DNA from: Saccharina japonica
Lineage: Eukaryota > Sar > Phaeophyceae > Laminariales > Laminariaceae
Length of the DNA: 64,000 bases
Direction: 5' to 3'
Assembly (NCBI GenBank): GCA_008828725.1
Contig: MEHQ01003572.1
Location: forward strand, 31,378 to 95,377
Position numbers and translations under genes: made by a program. Below the pieces are notes generated by a model. The model worked only from the letters and a program-made list of their open reading frames with translations, had not been told where the DNA came from and did not search any database. Numbering within the stretch: the first letter of the stretch is position 1; every line of letters starts with the position of its first letter. Below, in pieces: positions 11,957 through 24,000 of the stretch.

Positions 11957-12310
11957 GGTCGCCCCGATGGTCTAGAGGTAACCTCGAACGCTTCTGAACG
12001 TTGATGTCTGGAGTTCGAATCTCACGTGGGTCGGACTTTTGAGTTTATTTGCAAAAATAAATAAAAAACGGAATCACCTGCTGAGAGCGCCAATTAATAG
12101 TAGCGTGGGTAGGCACAATTCGATGCGAGTCGACGAGGGAAGGAAAGGCTGAAGTCTTCTCGCGATAAAAATGCAAGGCAAGAACCGTAGTGGGGGAGGA
12201 GGGAGAGGAGCCTACTTTGTGACCCCGGATCTGAGTTACGACTAGGGAGGAGAGAGAAAGGAAGGGCGAAGATAATAAATGGGATGGACAAAAAAAAAAA
12301 AAAAAAAAAA
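11957..12310 (+). mobile_element. tRNA-derived SINE, copy 6
   Basis: Plus-strand copy with a diverged head (GGTCGCCCCGATGGTCTAGA), B-box GGAGTTCGAATCTC, the full body and an A tail ending at 12,310. It interrupts the 188-bp tandem array. Confidence 0.85.
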
Positions 12311-12730
12311 CGAATATGTCATACTCGTACAACGTTTCTGTGCCTGGTGACGGCGCATCGCTTAAATGAAAGCGATCCCAAGACCATTGGCTTATAGCGC
12401 ATTTTGTCCGGAAGCGTTGCTTATAAACACAAACCAGGCATCAGGGCAATTTTTTTAAAAAGAAAAAAAAGAGAGAGAAAGATTTCCCAAGTCTTTCGGA
12501 GGTTTTTTCGATTCGGGCTACGGGGTTGCTCAATTTTTCGAGTTTTGGTTTTCGGCAATGTGCCCTCTGCTGCGAGGCCACCGCGAGCGCTACAGTTTGA
12601 ACCTCGGCATGAAAGTAGGCTCATTCGAACAATCTTGTGTAGGGCTATCGAAGGTGTTGAAACCAACTCAATGCGTGGGAGCATGAAGGATATATGTATC
12701 ATCTGGCAGAATTTTTTCCTGAAAAAAACA

Positions 12731-13096
12731 AGTTTTGCGGTATGGATGACCCACCAAGTGGTGGTGGGTGGTGGGTGGTATCAGCCACCCCCGACGCAGA
12801 ATGATACCAGTACGTACGTTCCACTCTCGTTGCGACGATAACAACAGCAGCAGCACGCTGCAGCAGCAACAACACAGCAACAACAGCCTTCCGTTGTACT
12901 CGTACGAGTTCCAAAATGCAAGTTGCGGTATGGATGACCGACCAAGGGGTGGTGGGTGGTGGGTGGTATCAGCCACCCCCGACGCAGAATGATACGAGTA
13001 CGTACGTTCCACTCTCGTTGCGACGATAACAACAGCAACAACACGCTGCAGCAGCAACAACACAGCAACAACAGCCCGTACGAGTTCCAACAAGCT
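12731..13096 (+). repeat. Tandem duplication, period 188 bp
   Basis: GCGGTATGGATGAC starts at 12,737 and 12,925. Each unit contains a GGTGGTGGGTGGTGGGTGG block, GTACGTACGTTCCACTCTCG and CAACAGCA-rich microsatellite sequence. The units are nearly identical. The open frames here follow the repeat and are not convincing genes. Confidence 0.9.
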
Positions 13097-13605
13097 CTCT
13101 CCATCGAGCTTTCTAACCTCTGTGAGGCGCTTCTTCTGCGTGCGCACCGCCGTGCTTCGTTCGGCGGCGGGATTGACATTTTTGCATTTTTTATTGCTCG
13201 TGATTGGTCTACGTCACGATTTTTACGATTTTTTTTGTGCTGTGATTGGTTTAAATCACGATTTTCCAGGCCCCACCACTACGAAATTGCCTCTACCAGG
13301 CATATATGCCATGCTTCGGTTACGTGGAACATGCCACGTCCAGGTGCACAAACTCCTCAAATTCAATTCGATTCGACTGATTCGATTTGATCGATTCGAT
13401 TCTATTATTTATATACAGGAAGAAGTCGTTTGGATTTTTTTTTGTCAAATTCCGTTGAATCGAATTGAATCGAATTTCCGTTGCCCCAAATGAAAACACC
13501 TTGTTGGTGATCCAGTTTTGGACCAATCAGAAGCAACTTCATTTCGATTTTGCAAAAACAAAAACACTACGAACTCGTATGGGATTCAAAAGTTTCGTTC
13601 GTTAA

Positions 13606-14435
13606 GGGCCCGTATTAACGAAGACAGCAAAAATTCAATTTGGAAAATAAAATCCTATTTGAATGTGATTTCGCAAAAAAAAAGTGGTTTGCGTCCTATG
13701 GGGAATAGTGAATTGCTCGTTCAAATATTTATGAAATCGAAAAAACGCAGCATGCGTCACAGCGCCCAGGTGAAAAAAATCGACGAGAGGAGACGAGAGG
13801 GAAAGCATGCGTCGACGCGTGCGCGCCGCCGCCTGCATACTTTTGCTTTTGACCGCCCAGGCTAGGAAGCTATCGCTCTCAGGGTCTCCTGGGTGGGCGT
13901 AGGGATCCCCGGAACGCCACGGGCGAGACAGGGGCGGCGATTGTCTTATCGAAGTCTTGAGCGTATCATGCTGTTTTTGGGTCGATCGCTCGGTTTTTGA
14001 TCGGGTTGGAGCATCGAGCTGGTTGAAAAGTTGGGATTGCGACCGCCATGATTGGTTTTGAGGCGCCACCGCCGGGGTACGCTGTGCTATTGTCTATAGG
14101 CGTGGGCGCGGCTGTTGTCCCGGTGGCCTCGGGTTGTGGTTCACGTGTTGTCGCCTCGGTCGTGGTCATCGATGCCACCAAGAAATGACGAGATTGTACC
14201 GGGGGCGTTTGCCCACCGTGGACATGCCGGTCCAAGTCGGGCCAACTCCTCAATTTGATTTGAATTCTTTGGAAAAGAAGGTCCTGGGACCTTCTTGGTT
14301 TTTTCGTCCAATTCAAATTGATTAGACCCCGAGATCCTAATCTTTGATGCTGGTGCGTGTGTTGACCAATGAAAAGCGAATTTGAATTTTATTTTTTCCA
14401 AATTGAATTTATTTTGTATTCGTTAATATGGGCCC
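13606..14435. mobile_element. Larger Harbinger-like element sharing the MITE ends
   Basis: The left end GGGCCCGTATTAACGAA (13,606) and right end TTCGTTAATATGGGCCC (14,435) match the palindromic MITE at 10,396, and TAA flanks both ends. The right arm (14,325-14,435) keeps GATCCTAATCTTTG, GGTGCGTGTGTTG and CCAATGAAAAGCG. The interior of about 650 bp is different and contains a minus-strand frame near 13,980-14,180 (MTTTEATTREPQPEATG) that I do not recognise. It may be a deleted relative or an element that captured host sequence. Confidence 0.65.
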
Positions 14436-14522
14436 TAACCCCTTAAGAACTGATCCCACGTGTTTGGGGACAAACTGCTTGGAATTAGTGTGGGGTAATG
14501 TGTTCAGTTCTGAATGGGTTAA
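14435..14522. mobile_element. 88-bp piggyBac-like MITE, copy 1
   Basis: The termini are CCCCTTAAGAACTG and CAGTTCTGAATGGG, an imperfect inverted repeat, flanked by CTAA on the left and TTAA on the right. The interior has GGGGACAAACTGCTTGGAAT. TTAA target sites and ends starting CCC are piggyBac hallmarks. The left flank overlaps the end of the Harbinger-like element. Confidence 0.75.
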
Positions 14523-14842
14523 CGGGCCCTAAATATCAAGTACCAAGTACGTATTATTCTTAGGAGCAGAAACCGAGAACGGGACCAAAAAGTACAAGCC
14601 TAAACCTGACAAAGGATAAAAACATAAAAACCGGGCAAGGCTCCCGTCGTACAGCATAGCCCCACGAATCAAGAAGAACCAAATAAAAACACAAGGCTCG
14701 CTCATTTTTCAAGGAACGCTAAGAAAACTGGATTAAGGAACCCCTACCCCGCCTGCAACCTCCCCCCCCGTCCGCGCGACCCGGGCCTGACTTCGCGCTC
14801 GGCCTGCCCGCCCGGCTACCACCCGTGCCGCAGGCGGCGGCG

Positions 14843-15078
14843 ATGCTTCGACGAGCGTTCGTGGTGGCGATCGCGCTTCTTTGCTCCGCGGCGGTTTCGA
14901 GCGGTGCGGAGCCTTCCCTCGAGGAGTTACCCGAAAACCCGGGCCAAAGTCAGCGCGAGTGTACCGTGGACGACCTGCTGCCGGATCACGAGTGGGACGG
15001 CGACTTGGCGGAAATGTGGGACTCTGACACCTTGGTCCACCCACCGTTCGACTGCTCGTGCTACACCCTCAAGGCCAG
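14843..15078 (+). CDS. Gene A exon 1: start and signal peptide
   Basis: The ATG at 14,843 opens a hydrophobic leader. An acidic, cysteine-containing region follows (CTVDDLLPDHEWDGDLAEMW, then DCSCYTLKA). The donor is AG|GTAGGA at 15,079, leaving two bases, which pair with the single leading base of exon 2. A GTG slightly upstream is in frame, but the ATG starts exactly at the signal peptide. The C-rich leader upstream is probably 5' UTR. Confidence 0.85.
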
Positions 15079-18000
15079 GTAGGAAGAAGGGCGGAGAGCG
15101 GGACGGGAAGAGGGGAGGGGAGGGGAGGGCGTGCAAGGAACGGAGGGTCAGCTTTCGTAGTATTACGTACCAGTATATATGATGTCTTTATTACTACTGT
15201 AGTATTTTGCGTATTATGACATACCTGGTATTAGACTACCGATTTTCTAAAGATCCTTGCTAACGAATTGTAATAGGAGCTCGAGCCTACCGATAGACTT
15301 CAACTCGTATATACCTGGTAGTGTTTTTTTTTCGTGGTTTATTTTTTCCTTGTTGTGGCGGCCGTGGGTGGTGTTGTGGGGGGGAAGGGGTGCAATGGGC
15401 TACTCACATTATACTGCTGTAGGTTTTTCTCTGCCAGAGAGCCCGTTGGGTGGGTGCTTGTCGAACTGTGTTTATGATATTTGCCTGATGTTTGGTATTT
15501 CACGTTTCATCTCGATGCATTAGTCGCTTATTTTGCAGGCGCGTGGTATCAACGGTAGTCCGAAGGGCAGCTGTTGTTGTTGTTGTTGTTGTTGTTGTTG
15601 CTGTTGTTTGTTGCTGCCATAATGTCGCGTTTTTTTCGTTTTTCTGCAACGCACGAGTCCGCCACACCCACCTACCTCCCCTTGCACAAAGTTGCACCCA
15701 GACAGGTGTATTTGTTTCGCGCCTGCCGCGAACCCCCCCCCCTCCCCCCCCATTCCCCTCCCCTTTATAACCATCCCTCTTTCGAAAAATGATGACCCCG
15801 ATTATTGATTATTGACTCCTACCTAACTTGTTTTTGTTTTCTCTTCGGCCGCCCGCTGCTCGCTCGCTCGGTCGCTCGCTCGACCATGTCCCGTTTTCGC
15901 GCCTCTTCAAAAATACTCTGAAAACACACATGAAAAACGACAACAAAAACATAACATAAAAAAAAAAAACACAAACTACACAACAACGCTTACTACACAA
16001 AATGCAAAAATTACAAAAAAAAAACAAACATATCACAATAACGACAAAACTACCGAAAATACAGCTACTTTTGCCCCCACCTCGGACATGAGGGCTACCC
16101 CAAGTGGACACCAAGAGCGATATCCGACGGGACCTGCAGGCCGGTGTCGCGGGAACTTTTCAAGACGGAACCCTTTCCACGGAACTTCAAGATATTGTTC
16201 TACGGCAATTCGCACCTGCGACAGGCAAGTTTTTTAGTTTATACGCATTTTGATTTTTTGTTTTGTTTTGTTTTGTTTGTTTCGCGCCGTCCGTCTGGTT
16301 TTTGTCTTTTTTGTTTTGTTTTGTTTTTTTTTCCCAGTTCGGCGTGTGTTACTACTCTACTGCTGTCGTAGGCGACTATTAAGTAATAGTATTATTGTGG
16401 TATACTCAGCTAGCAAAGATGAGTTTCGACGAAATTCTCGATCTCACAGCTGTTGTTTTTTATTGTTTATAATGTATACAAGTTTTCGTTGCGAAGCTGT
16501 TTTTGGTAGGTAGTGTTCAAATCCAGTGGCATTGTTTCTCCAGTGGCTGTCGTGTATATCGAGATGACATTGATACAAGGGGGGCTTCGCCACGGCGGGC
16601 TGACGCCCGCCTGCGGCTTCACGCGTGCCCGTAATGGCGAAGAGAGGTAGGATAATAGGTAAGCCGAGGCCGCTACATAACGACTGTACTGACAAGGGTT
16701 GTACTTCAATAGGAAAGTAAGTTCGTTATTTTTCAACAGTATAAACGAAAGCCCGATTTTGTCTCGAATCGGAAACCGGCCTTTTCGATCCACGTTTGTA
16801 TATAATATGTATCCGACTGCGCAAGTAATGCTGCTGCTGCTGCTGTTCTCTGCTGTTGCTGTTGCTGCTCGCAGCGCAGCACCGTCCAAAACCCGCGAGC
16901 AGGACACGAAGTAGTTTTGCAACGCTCCTGTCAACCGCCCCCAGAAAGAGCAAAAATAACTACAAACTCGACCCGACTGACGATACGGAAGGCATCCAGA
17001 CACACCCCGTTGAATTTACAGTGTATCGGAAACCGACCTTTTCGGTCCCCCCAATCCGACGGCATAATAGTTTGCCCAATAGTACTGCCGTATGAAGAAC
17101 AGCTCGGGTGGCAGGTGTACAATGACGAATAGCAGCAGCAATCTCAACAGCAGAATATGTACACACAGCAGCAGATCCACATATGTCTAGGTACCAAATG
17201 AACATTTTCCCGGAATACTTTCACTTTTCATCTTCGGCCGCGGGTCTTTTCTCGCGCTATCGGCTGCGGGGCACGCAGGGGGGCCGCGTGTACACTACGG
17301 CGCAAGTGCGGGTCCCGGCCGAGGCCCGTGGGGCGTGCTCTGGGCCTTCAAAGTCGCGAATTCTGGCAAATAACTCAGGGGAGACGTTCCGACTTGACAC
17401 CGCCTCGCAAGTACTATGGAAAACTTATCGTACGACTGTTTTTTCGTTTTTTCATCTGTATGAGCTTTGATGCACCCACGAGACAACAAGAACCACACCG
17501 ACATTGAACGACGCACACATCAAGTGCCGTGCAGCAGTAGTTGATACCATGTTGCATGCGTCTGATCTCTGTGGGCTGTGTACAGCAGTAGCAGTTGCAC
17601 GAGACGCTTAAACAATGTCATGCTCATTTTATGTAAATTTGTAATTTGGTTCCAAAATTATATCGGAATCTACGAAGAGTACATACACAGATCTACGAGT
17701 AGTATGCATATCATATCTACCTCTATCTACGTAAACGATAGACCGATCTCCATACGTACGAATACGAGTATGTTGGTACAGCAGTAGTACTACGAGTACT
17801 GCTGTATTTTACGGTTACATGTCTCGAGTCTAGACTATAAAATACAAAGCAGCCGATGCGCCATTTATCCAACAGCACAGCAGTACAGCAGACGAAGCTC
17901 CATAACACGCAGTAGGCGCTGTTCAGATTGTTACCTTTGTGACAGCTGTGGTGTCCTGTTTGCGTGCGCAGGACCCGTAGCACACAGCTAGCAGGGGGGA

Positions 18001-21000
18001 TCCAGCAGATCTAGTTGTGACAGCTACGAAAAACTGCTGTATTCTGTCTTTCTTTGTGTATGCGTGTGTGTATGTTTGATGTATGCGATTCCAGCGAAAC
18101 CTCCCCCTCTACTTTAAAGTACCCGTGCAGTACAGCAGCGATTGAAAACAACAAAACAGCTACGAAATACCCGTTACGGGTATGGATAACGCTTCATACT
18201 CGCCGAGAAATTGGGCCACGGGCTCCCGGGTACCCAGCTGTTCGACGGGTTCCCTCAGACGAGTATTCAGCTGCTAAACGCGTACCAGGGTACCCGCCCA
18301 ACACGTAGTAAATACTCTTCTTGTATAAGACCGGGGCGGTACTCGTCGGGCAACAGCTCTGGCATAACCATCTTGTGTACTGTTGTGTGCACACTCTTCC
18401 CCCCGGTCTGGTCGGTTAACAGCTCTGACTTAACCATCTTGTGTATACTCAGCTGTACAGCGCAGAACAACCGTGATAAATTCTTGTGTACTGTTGTGTG
18501 CACTCTTCCCTCCAACACAGTAGCTACTACTGTAGATATAACTGCGTGTGCTCCGTGTACTCACTCGTTGTGTATTGTGTATTGTACGTGCTCTGTGCTA
18601 TGCTGTCGGTACTGTTCTGTGTACAGTCACGTCTGTCGTATATGTATTCTAGGTGTGCTCTGTGTGCATAGCCTTTGTGCTGAACTCTTTGTACTCACTC
18701 TGTATGATATGTGCTGTTTTAACCTCTTAAGAACTGGTCACACGGATTTGGGAACAAACTACTTGGAATTAGTGATGGACATTTTTTTCAGTTCTGAACG
18801 GGTTAAGCAGTATCCTGCGAGAGCTTGCTGAGGGTCGTCCATAACGAATATAAAATGAAACTCACGATTCGGGACATTTATTACATCACAATATCACGAT
18901 TCGTGATTTTTTAGGTACGTCACAATTTATGTCACGGTTGGTGACATTTTTTTTCATATCCAAGAATTTTCGTTATCCAAGAATATTTGCGTGGGCGAGT
19001 GGGGCCGGGCCGGGCCGGGCCAGGCCTGTGATACATTTTCAAGTAACGGACCGAATCCCGACATAGCCTGTGATATTTCAATCTCCCGCGCCGCCGGTGT
19101 GGCCCGGCTGGCGAGATGCCAAGCTCACAGGTCGTCTGTTTTTCCTCGCCCGGATTCTCACAGGATGCTTGCTTCATTTTTGTTTGCGCTGTGCCGCCTC
19201 CTCGAGGTTTCGAGGCCGCAACGTGCGCGTTCGCCAGCACCCAGCGGTTGTTTTGGGGAGCCGCTTGCCGTCCACGATCGGTGTACGCAGCAGATTCAGC
19301 TGTATGCCCTAATACCGGTATTTGAATACACCGTTGGGTTGCGTGGATTATACACGAAGTACCTTTTACTCAGGCGCATTTACTACAAACACCTGTTGTT
19401 TTTTTAATTTAAAAAAAAAATAGTTTTAAGGCCGTTCCTGACGAACGAAAAACAAACACGATTCGTGACGTTTTGGCATGACCAAATATCACGATTGGTG
19501 ATGTTTCTTTCCTAACGAAAATAGGTGCTTTTTTTGTCACGTTTCGTGATATTTTCAAATTATCAAAAATCTGATATTTTCAAATCCAACGGTATTTGAG
19601 GGTGGGGCCAACTCTCGCAGGTAAGTCACGGCCAGGCCGTGCCGGGCCGACCGCTCCCGACCCGGTCCGTGATTCAAACCATGGGCAGAAGCCCGACACG
19701 GTCTGTCATATTCCAACCTCACGCGCCGTCGGCCAGGCCAGGTCCGCGCGAGGTTCCAATGTTCCAATTTCGCTGACATGTCGTCTGCTCTGCCTAGCCA
19801 ATGATATTTTAGATTAGTTTTGCTTTTTCTTCACGCTGTGTCTCCTCCTCCTCCTCGAGATTTCGAGACCACAGCGTGCTCGTTAGCCCGCACCCTGCAG
19901 TGTCTTTAGGCAGCCGCTCGCTATCCACAACCGGCGTACGAAGGAGGGCCTGGTATGCCCCTATACCGGCCATCGGATACCGTTGGTGTCGGGTGGGTTA
20001 CGTAGTGCCTTCATTAGGCGTATTTTGAGCCACGACAAACGTCATGAATCGTGATTTTGTTTTTTTTTAAGGAAATTGTAAAAAAAATGGCGTCATGAAT
20101 CGTGAGGTTTTTGTCGTGAATCATGACAAAAGAATCACGATTCACGACAAAAACCTCACGAATCGTGATTTGAGTAAAGACACGACAAAGAAATTGGCGC
20201 AGATCGTGATTTCGCTTTCTTTAGGTCAAATCACAAAATGGCGTCAAGATTAACGAGTTGTTCTTCGTGAATCTACGCGACATAACAAATCGCCATTCAA
20301 CACAAATACAGTAGTAGTGGGTGCCTGCAGTTTATAAATTATGTGCCAAGAAAAATGAGCTGAGATTGGCTCGAACAATAGAACACGTTGGTTTAGAAAC
20401 ACAGCTCACCACTGTGGGGTCGACTTTAAAGCCTACACGAAATAGTTAGATCGACTATGGAAACAAAATTAGTCGTTGAGTCTGGACACCAAACTGAAGT
20501 TTCTTAACACCGGGAGCTCACTGTACCTCAAATACGATATCATATCGTCACATTAAGTTCGTTAGGAATGGCCGTCGCTGCTACTTTTTCCTGTAAACAA
20601 TACAGCAGTCTATGCCGCGGTTTGCTCCATAAAGGGAATCATGAAGCATGTGCGATCTATTTTCATCTTGCGACACCCCCGGGATTTTAAGTGACCAACA
20701 TTCCGAAGGGGAACCTTGTACCTTGTACGTATTTATAGTACTGAAATAAGCATACTCGTACTCTTATATACAGTAGAACACTACTACTGCCAGTACTACA
20801 CTCGTATGATATGATACTAACAGAAACAGCAAACATCAGTATCATACTGCTGTACCACGCACGTATGATACACAGACCATCATAAATATGGCACTGTGTT
20901 ACTGCTGTGGTACTGGTACGTACGTACATGTGTATCAGCAGTAAGTAGTGTATAAAAAATCGGGTTCGTCGTCGATATGAAAAAACGGAATATTAGATCA

Positions 21001-24000
21001 TGCGTGTTGCGTGTAAAAATAAACAAAAAACATGTGCTCTCCATCACCATATTCTTGGTGAACGTTGCAGCGTCTACCGCCCGCATGTTCACGCCACGAG
21101 CGCACGCGAAGCCCTGCCTGGTACAAACCACGCCGGCGGGCACGATGACGGACAAATCGCCGGAAGACACTCACCGCCTCGCAAGAAAATGTCCCGACAT
21201 GCTCCTGAGGGGCGCATGCGGTAGATATATTGGCAGATCGTAAGGTCCAAACAGGCAATCATCCCGGACGGGACTGTCAGAAAATACGACGTACGTATGG
21301 CGAGCCTGTGACAAAGAGACATTCAATCCTAAAAAGAACGCACCCCCGTGAGACACGGGTTGGGCACGTCAAAGGCCACCCTTGGCAGAGTAGGCAGAGT
21401 GGGGTCGGAGACCACGATGAGGAAGATGCGGACCGCCACGTAGACCTCATCGCGAGGTATCGCGAAAATAGCTCAAAATTACGTCTAAGAAATGCTGAGA
21501 AGCGTTCTCAAAGCAGCAACCTGCAATTTTGTACATGTGTTTATTATACCTGGTACAATACTTATACGTACCTGGTACAGTACAACCGCGAAAATATATA
21601 ATATATCAACGTGGCGGTATTATAAAAAACAACTTCAAACTCGAAGTGTCTTTTGCCGGTTCTCAAATTCCCTGCCTTTTTTTGTTTCCAGCCAGTTTTC
21701 GTGTTTCATGAATTGTCTCTCTCTCGGGGTCATCCAGTTAAACCTATGGGAGGTAACCGGATGGACCACGCTCAACTCAGGGCTGGTACTGCTGTACCAC
21801 CTGAATGAGATGACCACCCTCGCTGACACGAGTTAAAATATATGAACTGTATTATTCCCTAAAGAAAGAACACCCAAATCTGGGCAGAGCCCAGTTAGAG
21901 AGTGCCCGAGAGAGAAGAAAAGACACAAGAAAAAAAGACTGGCTACTGTGGGCGATGATCTACAGCAGCAAGTAGCAACATCCGTTATACCCTAAGATCC
22001 ATACCCACCTAGGAAACCCGGGGATGTAGCCCGGGTGTCCCCGGACGACCACAAACCTTACAAGTTGGCCCAGCTTAGGCACAACAATTGACAAGTCCAC
22101 ACTACGTACAGCAGTACATATCCGTATCACACGGGTGATATGGTAACACACCTGCTTGGATGAACTTTCGAGGCGAGTTTCTCCGAAAGCAAGAGGGGCA
22201 CACACAACCAGATAAACTGGCGACGTTGGGAGTATTTCGTGGAGATAGCTCCGTAGACACATCGCTTGGCGTGTGCGCCCTTCCCCGTTGTGGAGCAAAT
22301 CAGCGTGGAAAGACGTCCGAGGGGGTTATAGCTATAATCTGCGTGTTAATTGGTAACTCTTCACGACATGCTCATTCCAAGAAGTCTCCCAGGAGGTCGG
22401 GGGGTTGGTGTTAATGCTTAAATTTTCAAGTCAAACATATTTTCAACCATCGCGACCAAGTCGTGTACAGCCCAAGCAAGCCCTCGTATCATCATGGATG
22501 CAGTTTAACTTTTTTGTTGCTGTCAATGAATCCTGTTTTGTTTTGTTTTGTTTTATAAAACGTGGTAGAAAATCAATCGGGCTCACAGTCGACGTATTAG
22601 TTAATAGCTTTATTGGTACAATAGGTGTAGAGGACAGGGTACGTAGACAGGACAGGGTACGTAGACATCGTCAACCTCTGATGGCAAGTACCAACCATGA
22701 AGATACGTTAACCAACGTCCGGTCTACGAGACCTACCATCATGGATGGTTTTCATATGGTGGACGTTCGGGAATGCAAACCCAGAATGCCACCAGGCAGG
22801 GAAGGGTCCTCTACGAGAACGACCCCCACTCCCCCACTCTTTTCTATGAGATCTCTCCTCGCGAGATGCGAGGGAGGTTTTGTGGAGGCACCTCCTTGCC
22901 ACATCATATGAAAGAAAAGTGCGCGTCAAGGCCTCGGCCAAACCTGTCCAAGACCCCGACACGGCCGGCATCATCTGAGGAGGCGACCTCCATAATGGCG
23001 TCGACGATGAGAACCCTATCCTTCACCCTATTTGGTGGAGAGGATTGATTAGACTGCGAGCATTCGCACTGCATCATTACGCTTAACGTTTGCTGAGCCC
23101 ACGGATGCAGCAACCGTAGTCTTCACCGATGCGGCTAGCGTGAACCGGTTCACGATACAGGACCGGGTTGTGTGTACCTGTATACGTGTACACACCTCTA
23201 CTTGTTCTCGCCTGTTTTCGTGTTTCGTTGATGCCCGATATCATGATATTGGATGCAATTTAACGCTTGTCTTTAACTTATAAAAGGTGGCGGAGGGGAT
23301 ATAGATATAGCCTGCATATCTGCATGCATGTATTCACACTGCAGAACCGGGTAGTATTACAGTGCATGTACTGCTGTATGCACATACCTACCTTTTATTG
23401 CCTGCTTTTGTGTTTCATCCGTATCTGATGTCATCATGGATGCAATTCAGCTTTTGCGTTTTTGCGTTGTTTCCATGTTTTTTTTTCTCATAAATTAAAG
23501 ATGGTGGAGGGGACAGCTTGCACGTCTGCATGTATTCGCACTGCATTTAGAACCGGATTGCTGTGCTGCTGTACATGCACATCCCTGCGTGTTCTTGCCT
23601 CGTGCTTCCGCGGTTCTTTAATGAACCATGTCACCATAGATACATTTTTTTAAACAAACGCAGCGCTAGCTGCTGCTAGCCTCACAGCTACTGTAGTGCG
23701 TTTATGCTTGTGCAGTCTCCTGTCTGTACCCCGACGTGCGCTCGTCCTCCTGCGCACTGATTTCTGTGAGCACTCCCTGCCCGCGGCTAGATCACGTTTG
23801 TGACACTTACATATATGTTACATGCCATTATATTTCTACCAATATACCGATATATAGTACATCGTAAACTTCTACGAACCAGTATATCGTGTCCCTGTTG
23901 TGTCTTGATGAATGAATTTTTTGAAATATTATGAATTGATTAAAATGTGCCCCTCGAAATTGAAAACTAAATCGCCATAGAACCGTAGTTAGTATACCTG

